Shown: positions 1-7,639 of the stretch, one piece after another
How the letters are laid out: each line of letters begins with the position of its first letter
Numbering within the stretch: position 1 is the stretch's first letter
Source: Acidimicrobiia bacterium
GTDB lineage: Bacteria > Actinomycetota > Acidimicrobiia > Acidimicrobiales > UBA8592
Assembly (NCBI GenBank): GCA_030431575.1
Contig: JAUIIS010000011.1
Location: forward strand, 1-38,320
DNA: 38,320 nt
Direction of reading: 5' to 3'
Position numbers and translations under genes: made by a program
Notes under the pieces: generated by a model
What the model was told of the DNA's origin: nothing
Databases searched by the model: none
What the model saw: only the letters and a program-made list of their open reading frames with translations

Positions 1-1308
1 GTGCTCCAGCATGGTTTGCACATAGCTGAGATCCCCACACATGTAGTTGAACAACGGGTGATAGATAAGGGCGGTGCCGTCCTTTTCTAGGAGGGCGTCG
101 TAGGCCACTTCCTCAGGGGTGGTTCCTGTCTCAGCCGCAATAGCGGCGAACGATTCCTCAGGAGCCGGCTCGTAGTTGGCGGGGTCGCCCAGACGGAACA
201 TCTTGTGGAAGCTCGTGATGATCTCGCCTACCAAGCCATCTTTGAGCGAAGAGGCCTCGGCCAGGATCCGTTGTCGCACGTTGGGGTCTCGAAGGGCAGC
301 GACCTTCTCTTCCAACGGGAGTCCGTGGAGCGGCTTGTACGACGGGTAGAAGCTAAAGGGATGCAACGTGGCGGTGAGACCAAGCAACACACCAGTGGCG
401 CGGGGTGGGACTTGCCCCAACATAGGAAGGCCATCGGCTTGAGCAGCGCTGACGGCGTCGAGAAGCTGAGTCCACCACTCGGGCCGGGCATCTTGTTGCT
501 CCACTGTGATGCTGCATGGTCGACCGGATGCTTCGGCCATGCGGCGGAACATGGCGAACTCGGTCTCGAAGTCGTAGAAGTCCGAGATCCCTTGAAGCAC
601 GCCAGCATCTAGCTCGCCAAGGACAGAAGCGATACCGACCAATTCGTCTTCGTGCACCGCAATAGAAGGTGTGAGCTCACCATCTTTGTCTTTGTGTTTT
701 TCGGTCCTTGATGTGGAAAAGCCCAAGGCTCCAGCCTGGATCGCTTCCTTGACAACGGCCGCCATATCGGCGATTTCTTGGGGCGTCGCGGGCTCATGCG
801 CCGGACCCCGCTCACCCATGACATACGCTCGCACGGCCCCGTGCGGCACTTGGGTGCCGACGTCGATCGCGAGCTCGCGGTGCTCGAGGGCTTCGAGGTA
901 CTCGGGAAACGTTTCCCAATCCCATTCGATCCCCTCGTGCAAGGCCGTGCCCGGAATGTCTTCGACGCCTTCCATCAACCCGATCAGCCAGTCGCGCTGG
1001 TTCGGTTTGCAAGGCGCAAAGCCCACACCGCAGTTGCCCGTGACAATGGTGGTGACGCCATGAAATGTCGATGGCGAAACGTACGGGTCCCAGGTGACCT
1101 GCCCGTCGTAGTGGGTATGCGCGTCGACAAAGCCAGGGGTCACGATGTGCCCGGTAGCATCGATGGTCTTTGTGGCAGGCCCTACCAACGCTTGGTCGAT
1201 CTCGCCTACCGCGCTGATGGTGGCACCAGAAACCGCGACATCGCCGTGAAAGGGCGGAGCTCCGGTCCCGTCGTAGATGGTTCCGTTCAAAATCACCAGG
1301 TCGTACAT
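1..1308 (-). CDS. N-acyl-D-amino-acid deacylase-type amidohydrolase (partial, C-terminus beyond window)
   Basis: Predicted metal-dependent hydrolase of the amidohydrolase superfamily, D-aminoacylase/N-acyl-D-amino-acid deacylase group, which removes acyl groups from N-acyl-D-amino acids or related amides in the cytoplasm. The frame is open for 436 codons from an ATG at 1308 and runs off the left edge, so the C-terminal part is missing; relatives are usually well over 450 residues. Visible motifs are the N-terminal beta-sandwich start MYDLVILNGTIYDGTG, the metal site HTHYD at residues 64-68 after GFVDA, and GNCGVGFAPC at 91-100, whose first Cys (93) matches the zinc-binding cysteine of D-aminoacylases. 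It lies 83 bp downstream of the phosphotransferase on the same strand but has its own TAGGTT box 6 nt before the ATG, which suggests a separate leaderless transcript. The substrate cannot be told from the sequence; hydantoinase-like amides are an alternative. Confidence 0.85.
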   Translation of the reverse strand, partial: MYDLVILNGTIYDGTGAPPFHGDVAVSGATISAVGEIDQALVGPATKTIDATGHIVTPGFVDAHTHYDGQVTWDPYVSPSTFHGVTTIVTGNCGVGFAPCKPNQRDWLIGLMEGVEDIPGTALHEGIEWDWETFPEYLEALEHRELAIDVGTQVPHGAVRAYVMGERGPAHEPATPQEIADMAAVVKEAIQAGALGFSTSRTEKHKDKDGELTPSIAVHEDELVGIASVLGELDAGVLQGISDFYDFETEFAMFRRMAEASGRPCSITVEQQDARPEWWTQLLDAVSAAQADGLPMLGQVPPRATGVLLGLTATLHPFSFYPSYKPLHGLPLEEKVAALRDPNVRQRILAEASSLKDGLVGEIITSFHKMFRLGDPANYEPAPEESFAAIAAETGTTPEEVAYDALLEKDGTALIYHPLFNYMCGDLSYVQTMLEH

Positions 1309-1314
1309 GCCCTA

Positions 1315-1320
1315 AACCTA
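1315..1320 (-). promoter_or_regulatory. -10 box TAGGTT, predicted leaderless start of the amidohydrolase
   Basis: On the minus strand TAGGTT ends 6 nt before the ATG at 1308, and no purine-rich ribosome site lies between. That spacing puts transcription initiation at or next to the A of the start codon. No clear -35 is seen. Confidence 0.5.
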
Positions 1321-1391
1321 GTGCGATCGCGGCAACGGTTCCTGGCCCGACAGGTCTGACGGCCGAGCGTTTCGCCGGCCAGCACGCCGGG

Positions 1392-2792
1392 TCAGTGCGC
1401 TAGTGCAGCGGCGTAGCCCGAATATTTTGGTTGGTCGATTGCCACCTGATTAACCACCGTCGTGCGCAGGTGCGCCTGCAGCGCGAGGTCGTCCAGCGCA
1501 AAGTCGCCAGCCCGCAAAGCGCGGGTGAGTTCCCAACGAAGCGACGCCACATCGCCGCTTGACCCCAACAGCTCGCTCAACCGAGCCTTCTCGCCGCTCA
1601 AATGAGCTGGGCCGAGTTCGAGTTCTCGGAGCACGATGTCCAAAGAGTTCGAGGCCACTAGCGCCAAGAAGTTGTTGCGACCCTTCGTGGCCTGACGTAC
1701 ATCTTCACGCAAGAAGTCCCGAACGCTCACCAACAGTTCGTCTGTTCTTGGAAGGTCGGTGGAGCTGGACGGGTCCACTGGTTCAACAACCTGTACCGGG
1801 CCCGGGATCAACAGGTTCACGCAGTCGACCTGGCATTCGGAGGATCGCCGGGCAATGCCGGGCCGCTCCACTGTACGGTCAGGCCCATTTCGCCATTGCT
1901 CGGCCATCCCTAGACAGCCGACCGACCACCAAAACGAACCGAACACCTCCCAGAAGTGCACGTGGGCAGGATCGATCCGTACGCCGCTGGCCTCTTCATA
2001 GCCTGCGAGGAGCTCTTCTCGTTGGCCAAAGCCACCAACAGGGAAGTCACGGCGGCCGAACCTCCACGAATTGGTACAGATCCAACCGAGATCTCGAACA
2101 GGGTCGCCGAGGTGGGCCAGTTCCCAATCGAGAACAGCGGTAACACCGTCCGGCGACACCATGATGTTGCCATTGCGGAAGTCGTTATGAACTAATCGGG
2201 GTTCGGCTTCTGGCGGAAGGTTGTCGAGCAGCCAGCGAGCACTGAAATCGATCATGGGTTGCGCAGTTTCGAGCAGCTGGTATTGCTCCCACAGACGGCG
2301 GACAAAAGCTTCGGTGGTCACCACGTCGAGGTGCTGGTCCAACCCTGAAGCAACGGGGTCGATGCTATGAATTTTGGCCAGCACCTGGCCGCACATGTAG
2401 GCCAGCTTTGGGCGAACCGAGTCGAGTTCGGGGGCCCGTAAGATCTTGGCGCCCAACGTCTCGCCATCTAGCCACTCCATTATGAAACCAGGACCCAAGC
2501 CGTCAGAGGGTTCCAGAACGTGCAGGATCTCAGGTTCAGGCACTCCCGCCTCCTTGGCGGCCACCATCAGCTTTGCTTCGACTGCCAAGCCCGGCCGACG
2601 TGGATCTTTGACTTCGTCGACCCCTCCAGCGGAACGGCGCATGGCCAGCACCTGCTGGGACCCGTCTACCTCTACGGTGAGCCGGTAAGTCTCCTGGCTG
2701 GCGCCGCCGCTGAGTCGTTCTGCATGAACGGTTTTCACGCCAGGACCCAAAAGGCGTCGCATGAGCGTGTCCAGACGGGCGTCAAATGTCAC
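1392..2792 (-). CDS. APH-family phosphotransferase with C-terminal DUF6285-like domain
   Basis: Aminoglycoside-phosphotransferase-fold kinase of the ACAD10/11-associated type, thought to phosphorylate small hydroxylated acids or acyl-CoA-linked compounds rather than antibiotics. Residues about 1-335 hold the kinase: a Gly-rich loop SGGASQETY near 28-36, the catalytic HNDFRNGN at about 202-209 and the metal-binding LDWE at about 221-224. Residues about 350-458 (from RTDELLVSVRDFLREDV) resemble the DUF6285 helical domain, which in many genomes is a separate gene beside such kinases; here the two appear fused. The first possible start is a TTG at 2798, but GGAGG at 2802-2806 sits 9 nt from the GTG at 2792, so that start is preferred (466 aa). 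It is transcribed divergently from the alpha-glucosidase. The natural substrate is unknown. Confidence 0.8.
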   Translation of the reverse strand: MTFDARLDTLMRRLLGPGVKTVHAERLSGGASQETYRLTVEVDGSQQVLAMRRSAGGVDEVKDPRRPGLAVEAKLMVAAKEAGVPEPEILHVLEPSDGLGPGFIMEWLDGETLGAKILRAPELDSVRPKLAYMCGQVLAKIHSIDPVASGLDQHLDVVTTEAFVRRLWEQYQLLETAQPMIDFSARWLLDNLPPEAEPRLVHNDFRNGNIMVSPDGVTAVLDWELAHLGDPVRDLGWICTNSWRFGRRDFPVGGFGQREELLAGYEEASGVRIDPAHVHFWEVFGSFWWSVGCLGMAEQWRNGPDRTVERPGIARRSSECQVDCVNLLIPGPVQVVEPVDPSSSTDLPRTDELLVSVRDFLREDVRQATKGRNNFLALVASNSLDIVLRELELGPAHLSGEKARLSELLGSSGDVASLRWELTRALRAGDFALDDLALQAHLRTTVVNQVAIDQPKYSGYAAALAH

Positions 2793-2801
2793 GACCAAGA
2801 A

Positions 2802-2806
2802 CCTCC
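2802..2806 (-). promoter_or_regulatory. Ribosome binding site deciding the phosphotransferase start
   Basis: GGAGG on the minus strand is 9 nt upstream of the GTG at 2792 but only 3 nt from the TTG at 2798, which favours the GTG. Confidence 0.5.
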
Positions 2807-2925
2807 AACAGGCGGGCTACCAGGTTGAGAATGGCACACATTGCACCGCTCAGGGACCTTGAAGGGGGACACACCCAGGTCGCGTGCGTCGCGGACACGA
2901 CAGAACTTGGTGGCCTAGAGTCTCT

Positions 2926-2994
2926 ATGCGCCTGGGCAGGCTTAGCCCATCACCCCGGCTGCGCCACAAATCGACGGAACCCGCGAGCACGTGA
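2926..2994 (+). CDS. Possible 22-residue leader peptide ahead of the alpha-glucosidase
   Basis: An ATG at 2926 opens a 22-codon frame of basic, Pro/Ser-rich character (MRLGRLSPSPRL...). Its TGA overlaps the GTG start of the glucosidase by 4 nt in the GTGA arrangement typical of translational coupling. A TAGAGT box at 2916-2921 precedes the ATG by 4 nt, a little short for a standard leaderless start. There is no homology evidence and such short frames arise by chance, so this stays speculative. It does offer an explanation for how the glucosidase is translated with no good ribosome site of its own. Confidence 0.25.
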   Translation: MRLGRLSPSPRLRHKSTEPAST

Positions 2995-4568
2995 CTTTCA
3001 GCCAACCAAGATCCAATCCCTCAAGTAGCGAAGTCACCTCTGATACGTCTACAGCTTGGTGGCGCGACGCCGTCATCTACCAGATCTATCCGCGGTCGTT
3101 TGCCGACGCCAACGGAGATGGGGTCGGCGACCTGGCTGGGATCTCTTCCAAGCTCGACTACCTGTTGGATCTGGGCGTCGACGCCCTCTGGCTCTCACCG
3201 ATATTCCCGTCGCCAATGGCCGACTTTGGATACGACGTAGCCGACTACTGCGATATCGAACCGCTCTTTGGTTCGTTGGCTGACGTCGACGCCTTGCTGG
3301 AGGGGCTTCATCGTCGGGGGATGCGCCTGCTGCTTGACTGGGTGCCGAACCACACCTCCAACGAACATCCCTGGTTCGTCGAGGCCGCGCAAGGGCCCAC
3401 ATCGCCGAAACGAGACTGGTACGTGTGGCGCGACCCAGCCCCAGACGGTGGCCCCCCCAATAACTGGCGAGCCGCCTTCAGCGACACACCAGCGTGGACC
3501 CTCGACCCCGTCAGCGGCCAGTACTACCTACACCTGTTCTTGGCCGAGCAACCCGACCTCAACTGGGCCAATCCGGACGTCGAGGCAGCAATGCATGACA
3601 CGCTGCGTTTCTGGCTAGATCGCGGTGTCGATGGGTTCCGAGCCGATGTTGTTCACCTGATCGGTAAAGGGCAAGACGTCCCCGACCTCCCAGACCAGAT
3701 GGCTGGGGCACCCGTCCGCTGGATTGATCACCCAGACGCCCACGACTACCTGCGTCGCATTCGCTTGCTGCTCGACAGCTACCCGCAAGAGCCGATGATG
3801 GTGGGCGAGGTGTACCTGCTCGAACCAGGCCAAGCGGCCAGCTATCTGGGTACACCCGAAGATGGCGAACTACACCTCACCTTCGACTTCCGGCCGCTGC
3901 ACACCAAATGGGACAGTGACGCATTAACCAAAGCCATCGCCCGGGCACAAGGTGAGTTCAGCGATCCGCTGTGGCCAACCTGGGTGCTGTCCAACCACGA
4001 TCGGCCCAGGCATCGCACCCGGTACGGGTCAGATCAACGTGCCAGAGCCGCAGCCGTGCTCAGCCTCACCATGCGAGGCACGCCCTTTCTTTATGCAGGT
4101 GAAGAACTTGGTCTCAGCGACGGCGTCGTCCCACCAGAACGCGTTGTCGACCCCGGTGGCCGAGATGGCTGCCGTGCTCCCATCCCTTGGACCAGCGAGC
4201 CTGATGGCGGATGGACCAACCCTTGGTTGCCTTTGCCCGAAAACGCCGAGACCAACAACGCGCAACAACAGGTCGGCGAAGATGACTCGATGCATGCCCT
4301 CTACAAGCGCCTGCTCCGGCTCCGCAAAGAGCTGCCGGTACTGCGCCAAGGCTCGATGAACCTCTTGGACGTTCCGCCCGGTGTCCTGGCCTATGAGCGG
4401 ACTCTCGACGGGCAACGAGTCGTGGTGGCGCTGAATCTCACAGACAAGCCTGTGGACTGCACTGCGCTTGCTGGCGCAGAGCTGCTGCTGGCATCTGACC
4501 CAGCTCGTTTGGATCTTGCCCAGCCGCTGGGTCCCGACGAAGCGGTCGTAGCCCGGTCCAACCCGTGA
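2991..4568 (+). CDS. GH13 alpha-glucosidase (oligo-1,6-glucosidase-like)
   Basis: Cytoplasmic glycoside hydrolase family 13 enzyme of 525 aa, the usual length for alpha-glucosidases that cleave maltose-type, sucrose-type or isomalto-oligosaccharides. The hallmarks are in order: WWRDAVIYQIYPRSFAD at 23-39, the region DWVPNHTS at 116-123, GFRADV at 215-220 with the nucleophile Asp219, GEVYLL at 272-277 with the acid/base Glu273, and SNHDRPR at 334-340 with the third acid Asp337. The C-terminal 90 residues form the short beta domain. The GTG at 2991 overlaps the stop of a possible leader peptide; an alternative start lies closer to WWRDAV. No sugar transporter or LacI-type regulator is next to it, so it may act on internal storage glycan or on sugars imported elsewhere. 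The linkage specificity is not assigned. Confidence 0.93.
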   Translation: MTFSQPRSNPSSSEVTSDTSTAWWRDAVIYQIYPRSFADANGDGVGDLAGISSKLDYLLDLGVDALWLSPIFPSPMADFGYDVADYCDIEPLFGSLADVDALLEGLHRRGMRLLLDWVPNHTSNEHPWFVEAAQGPTSPKRDWYVWRDPAPDGGPPNNWRAAFSDTPAWTLDPVSGQYYLHLFLAEQPDLNWANPDVEAAMHDTLRFWLDRGVDGFRADVVHLIGKGQDVPDLPDQMAGAPVRWIDHPDAHDYLRRIRLLLDSYPQEPMMVGEVYLLEPGQAASYLGTPEDGELHLTFDFRPLHTKWDSDALTKAIARAQGEFSDPLWPTWVLSNHDRPRHRTRYGSDQRARAAAVLSLTMRGTPFLYAGEELGLSDGVVPPERVVDPGGRDGCRAPIPWTSEPDGGWTNPWLPLPENAETNNAQQQVGEDDSMHALYKRLLRLRKELPVLRQGSMNLLDVPPGVLAYERTLDGQRVVVALNLTDKPVDCTALAGAELLLASDPARLDLAQPLGPDEAVVARSNP

Positions 4569-4659
4569 TCACGGCGAAGCCAACGCTCAAATCACCTAAG
4601 CAAAGGGTCCCCGGGCTCAGCGACGGGAACTACCTGGGCCAGCGGTTCGTTAGTACGGT

Positions 4660-5457
4660 GTGAGACCGAACGCCAGCCCGACCGGGACCCCCGCGAACGC
4701 CACCGACGCAGGAGACCCTGCCAAGCCAGTGGCCGTGCTCAAACATCGTCGAGCGTCGCGCTGGATGCACTGGATCAACTTCCCCTTGATCACGATCATG
4801 ATCTGGAGCGGCCTGCGCATCTACTGGGCCGAAGACGTCTACGCCTTCGGGATTGGCAGCTGGGAATGGTTCCATTGGTTCCCTGACTGGTTTTACGAAT
4901 CGCTCGACCTCGACCGTCGACTCGCCAGAGGCCTGGCCTTCCACCTCAACTTTGCTTGGCTGTTCGCCATAAACGGCTTGGTATTTGGGATCTACACGTG
5001 GCGGAGCGGTGAATGGCGAGAACTCGTTCCCAGCAGAAACGGTCTACGAAACGCCTGGGGAGTGCTGCTGCACGACCTGCGCCTCCGCAAACAAGCGCCG
5101 CCGAAACGTGGCCGTTACAACGAAGCACAACGCATCACCTATTCGCTCGTCATTGGGCTAGGCGCTCTTGCGCTGATTTCTGGATTCGCCATCTACAAAC
5201 CCACACAACTCAGTTTCCTGACTTGGGCTCTGGGCGGCTACGGCTCTGCCCGGCTCATCCACTTCTGCGTGACCATCGCGTTCATGGCGTTCTTTGTGAT
5301 CCACATCCTTCAAGTCGCACGAGCAGGCTGGCAGAACCTCACCAGCATGGTCACCGGCTATGAGCTGCAACCCGAACCCTCGAACGCACCCGTCGACCCC
5401 GACGGCACTGATCCCGCCCAAACGATTCTGGTCGAAGCCGAGGCCCAAAATGGCTGA
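4660..5457 (+). CDS. Membrane cytochrome b (b561/formate dehydrogenase gamma-like) partner of the molybdoenzyme
   Basis: Integral membrane di-haem cytochrome b-type protein, 265 aa. It has four hydrophobic segments at about 40-52, 93-112, 160-179 and 195-220. Candidate haem-ligating histidines lie in or beside the helices: His37 (RWMHWIN), His95 (AFHLNF), His201 (LIHFC) and His215 (VIHIL). It would pass electrons between the quinone pool and the exported molybdoenzyme encoded next, whose ATG lies 8 nt inside this gene, a strong sign of co-translation. The first 25 residues are Pro/Ala-rich and probably cytoplasmic. The GTG start at 4660 has no convincing Shine-Dalgarno sequence; an internal start before residue 25 is possible. 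The fold is clear; the direction of electron flow is inferred. Confidence 0.85.
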   Translation: MRPNASPTGTPANATDAGDPAKPVAVLKHRRASRWMHWINFPLITIMIWSGLRIYWAEDVYAFGIGSWEWFHWFPDWFYESLDLDRRLARGLAFHLNFAWLFAINGLVFGIYTWRSGEWRELVPSRNGLRNAWGVLLHDLRLRKQAPPKRGRYNEAQRITYSLVIGLGALALISGFAIYKPTQLSFLTWALGGYGSARLIHFCVTIAFMAFFVIHILQVARAGWQNLTSMVTGYELQPEPSNAPVDPDGTDPAQTILVEAEAQNG

Positions 5458-6199
5458 GCAACCCGAACTCTCACAAGCCGACTATCGACGCCGGTCGCGC
5501 CGATCGCTGCTGACTGGCGGTGCCGCAGCCGCAGCCGGGCTACTGGGGTGGCGCTGGGTCCAGACCCAGCCGGCCGACAACCGGATCCCCGGCGTGTTGC
5601 GCAACGGCCACGAGTTCAACGAAAACCTATGGTCGGCCCTGTTCCGCGAGAACCACCAGGCCGCCAGCTTTCCCCGCAGCGACGCAAGCATCTTGCGGGT
5701 GAACGGACGCATCGGGATCCGCGAAGAGATCGACCTAGCCAACTGGCAACTCGACGTCATCGGCCCCGAAGGCAACAACCTGGGTCAGCACACCCTGGCA
5801 GATATCCAGGCGCTGCCATTCCACGACATGACCATCGAACACAAGTGCATTGAAGGCTGGAGCCAAGTCACCACTTGGGGCGGCGCCCGCTTCAGCGACT
5901 TCCTCGGTCTGTACCAGGACCAGCTGCCCGACAACATCTCCCATGTGCAACTCGACACGCCCGATGGCGACTACTACGTGAGCGTCGACATCGCCACCAT
6001 GCGGCACAACCAAACTCTGCTGGCCTACCAGATGCTGGACCAGCCACTCGACGACGCACACGGCGCGCCCCTGCGCCTAGCCACCCCCATCAAGTACGGC
6101 ATCAAACAGATCAAACGCATCGGTCGCATCCAGTTCCTCCAAACCCGAGGCGCCGACTACTGGGGCGAACGTGGCTACGACTGGTACGCCGGGCTGTGA
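5450..6199 (+). CDS. Tat-exported molybdopterin-dependent oxidoreductase (sulfite oxidase/YedY fold)
   Basis: Molybdenum-cofactor enzyme of the sulfite oxidase/MsrP fold, 249 aa. The N-terminus carries a twin-arginine signal, SRRSLL at 16-21 followed by a Gly/Ala-rich hydrophobic run to about residue 33, so it should act on the outer face of the membrane. Cys133 in IEHKCIEGWS is the expected molybdenum ligand, and the following WGG...F matches the family's active-site loop. C-terminal motifs (APLRLATPIKYGIKQIKRI) bind the cofactor in relatives. It overlaps the membrane cytochrome gene by 8 nt, so the pair probably forms one membrane redox complex. In MsrP systems the partner is MsrQ; this cytochrome is of a different type, so the substrate may not be methionine sulfoxide. 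The stop codon is followed at once by a structured repeat. Confidence 0.88.
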   Translation: MAEQPELSQADYRRRSRRSLLTGGAAAAAGLLGWRWVQTQPADNRIPGVLRNGHEFNENLWSALFRENHQAASFPRSDASILRVNGRIGIREEIDLANWQLDVIGPEGNNLGQHTLADIQALPFHDMTIEHKCIEGWSQVTTWGGARFSDFLGLYQDQLPDNISHVQLDTPDGDYYVSVDIATMRHNQTLLAYQMLDQPLDDAHGAPLRLATPIKYGIKQIKRIGRIQFLQTRGADYWGERGYDWYAGL

Positions 6200-6264
6200 G
6201 CTCAGCGCCCGGGCCTTCGGCCCAGTATGGGCGCTTCGCTTCACAGACACCTTTGCCGCAAGGG
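6200..6264 (+). repeat. Structured intergenic repeat, copy R1
   Basis: Begins directly after the molybdoenzyme stop codon. It holds a nested hairpin: outer arms AGCGCCC (6204-6210) and GGGCGCT (6229-6235), inner hairpin GGGCCTTCGGCCC (6211-6223) and spacer AGTAT. After it come CTTCGCTTCA and TTGCCGCAAGG. The 3' module seen in the other copies is absent, and copy R2 follows immediately. Confidence 0.8.
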
Positions 6265-6375
6265 GCGTGAGTTCGGGCCCCGAGCCTTCGGCCCAGTGTG
6301 GGGGCCGTCCCTTCACGCATATCTTTGCCGCAAGGCGGCCTCCGCCTCGCTTCTCTCGCGCTGCGGACTTCCCAC
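6264..6375 (+). repeat. Structured intergenic repeat, copy R2
   Basis: Same order as R1: outer arms GGGCCCC (6275-6281) and GGGGGCC (6300-6306) with one mismatch, inner GAGCCTTCGGCCC (6282-6294), spacer AGTGT, then CTTCACGCATATC, TTGCCGCAAGG and a 3' module ending in CGCGCTGCGGA. It opens with GGGGCGTGAGTTC, which also opens copy R4 at the second locus. Confidence 0.75.
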
Positions 6376-6401
6376 GGCGCGTTGGGCGGGGGTGTTCTTG
6401 A

Positions 6402-6485
6402 GGTGTCGGGTGTGGTGCATTTCATTTCGTAGCCATACCTCAGACACACGAGACGTCCGAAATGAAATGCACCACACCCGACACC
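6402..6485. repeat. Perfect 28-bp inverted repeat with 28-nt loop
   Basis: The left arm at 6402-6429 and the right arm at 6458-6485 are exact reverse complements over 28 bp, separated by 28 nt. It sits between two convergent genes, so it could stop transcription from both sides. There is no T-run after either arm, and the stem is much longer than a normal intrinsic terminator, so a small palindromic mobile element or its footprint is an equal possibility. I saw no second copy in the window. Confidence 0.85.
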
Positions 6486-6575
6486 GTTGGCAGGGCTGGT
6501 TTGGGGTCGTTGGGAGCCGCGGCGTTCTGGAGGGTAAGGGCGTGTGCGGCGGATGGGTATGCGGGGCCGCCCTCG

Positions 6576-7292
6576 TTAGTGGAAGTCGGTGGCGTGTTTG
6601 AGCATGTGGGCGGCGCCGTGGGGGTGGTTGAGCGCGGCGTTTTGGCCGTACAGCTGCTCTTTTTGCCAGGCGAAACCTTCGCGGTTGACGGCGAGGTGAG
6701 CCAATGATGCGGCTCGTTCGATGGCAGCGGAACGGACAGATTCAAGTGGCACGGCGGCTTCGACGAAGCCGGCGGCGACGGCGGCGGGACCAGTCCAGCG
6801 TTTGGCCAAGATGACGGTCTCGTGGAATGCAGACGCGGGGATTTTGTGGCGGAACAGGGCCACTTCGGGGACCGGAATCGTCAAGCCGATCTCCAGTTCG
6901 TTTGCGCACAGATAGCCGCGGTCTTCTCGCATGATGCGGACGTCGTGGGTGAGCGCGCACATAAAGCCGGCGCCGAATCCGTGGCCGTTGACTGCGCACA
7001 CCGTGGGCACAGGGAGGGTAATGAGCCGGCCCATGAGACCCATGAACTCGGCGCCAAAGGTGCTGCGATCACCACCGGGGTGGTCGCCGTCTGAAGTGAT
7101 CCAGGCCAAGTCCAAGCCGTTGGAAAAGAACTTCTCGTGAGCCGATGCAGTCACCAGGGCTGCTGCGCCCTCGGACGCCTCAACCTCATCGATGGCCCTA
7201 GCGAAAGCCCGGACAAACGTGGTGTTCCAACGATTCTCGTCGTCGACCATGGTCAGCACGAACACGTCGTTGTCACGTTCTAGTTCGATCAT
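6576..7292 (-). CDS. Enoyl-CoA hydratase/isomerase family protein (ECI-like)
   Basis: Crotonase-fold enzyme of 238 aa acting on enoyl-CoA esters. The oxyanion-hole elements are visible: FFSNGLDL at 55-62 and GHGFGAGF at 103-110. The segment NELEIGLTIPVPE at 131-143 matches the NE-x-x-IGL-x-IP pattern of delta3,delta2-enoyl-CoA isomerases better than the two-glutamate pattern of classical hydratases, so double-bond isomerisation in unsaturated fatty acid oxidation is the better guess. The frame stays open upstream of the ATG at 7292 only because it runs through the G-rich tandem repeats, which lack stops; a TACCAT box 7 nt before the ATG supports this start. It is convergent with the molybdoenzyme and divergent from the dioxygenase. 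No fatty-acid gene is adjacent. Confidence 0.87.
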   Translation of the reverse strand: MIELERDNDVFVLTMVDDENRWNTTFVRAFARAIDEVEASEGAAALVTASAHEKFFSNGLDLAWITSDGDHPGGDRSTFGAEFMGLMGRLITLPVPTVCAVNGHGFGAGFMCALTHDVRIMREDRGYLCANELEIGLTIPVPEVALFRHKIPASAFHETVILAKRWTGPAAVAAGFVEAAVPLESVRSAAIERAASLAHLAVNREGFAWQKEQLYGQNAALNHPHGAAHMLKHATDFH

Positions 7293-7299
7293 GGCGCAA

Positions 7300-7305
7300 A
7301 TGGTA
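7300..7305 (-). promoter_or_regulatory. -10 box TACCAT, predicted leaderless start of the enoyl-CoA isomerase
   Basis: TACCAT on the minus strand ends 7 nt before the ATG at 7292, with no ribosome site in between. Confidence 0.5.
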
Positions 7306-7321
7306 CTGCGCCTAGGCCGAA

Positions 7322-7602
7322 CGGCTGGGTGTTGTGGGGTGTTTGGGTGGGGATGTTTTGGCGTAGCTGTAACTCCGTTGGTGAGGAGCGAAGCGACGAT
7401 CGGCTGGGTGTTGTGGGGTGGCTTTGGTGTGTTGTGGGGTGTTTGGGTGGGGATGTTTTGGCGTAGCCGAAACTCCGTTGGTGAGGAGCGGAGCGACGAT
7501 CGGCTGGGTGTTGTGGGGTGGCTTTGGTGTGCCGTGGAGCGTTGGGTGGGGATGTTTTGGCGTAGCCGAAACTCCGTTAGTGAGGAGCGAAGCGACGAAC
7601 GG
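7322..7602. repeat. Three G-rich tandem repeats of 79-102 bp
   Basis: Copies at 7322-7400, 7401-7500 and 7501-7602 each start with CGGCTGGGTGTTGTGGGGTG and end with GAGGAGCGAAGCGACGA or a one-base variant. Copy 1 lacks about 21 bp present in copies 2 and 3. They fill the divergent gap between the isomerase and the dioxygenase. Copy 1 contains four G-runs with loops of 6, 5 and 1 nt (7327-7352), which meets the usual G-quadruplex pattern. Confidence 0.88.
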
Positions 7603-7627
7603 CGTGGACGTTGAGCATGAACACCAC

Positions 7628-7633
7628 TAGAAC
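7628..7633 (+). promoter_or_regulatory. Weak -10-like box TAGAAC before the TauD-type dioxygenase
   Basis: TAGAAC ends 6 nt before the ATG at 7640, the same spacing as the other leaderless candidates, but the last base is not T. Confidence 0.3.
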
Positions 7634-7639
7634 GACGGG

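Noticed and set aside
7322-7602. CRISPR array
   Set aside because: Units are direct repeats with no unique spacers and no cas gene nearby.
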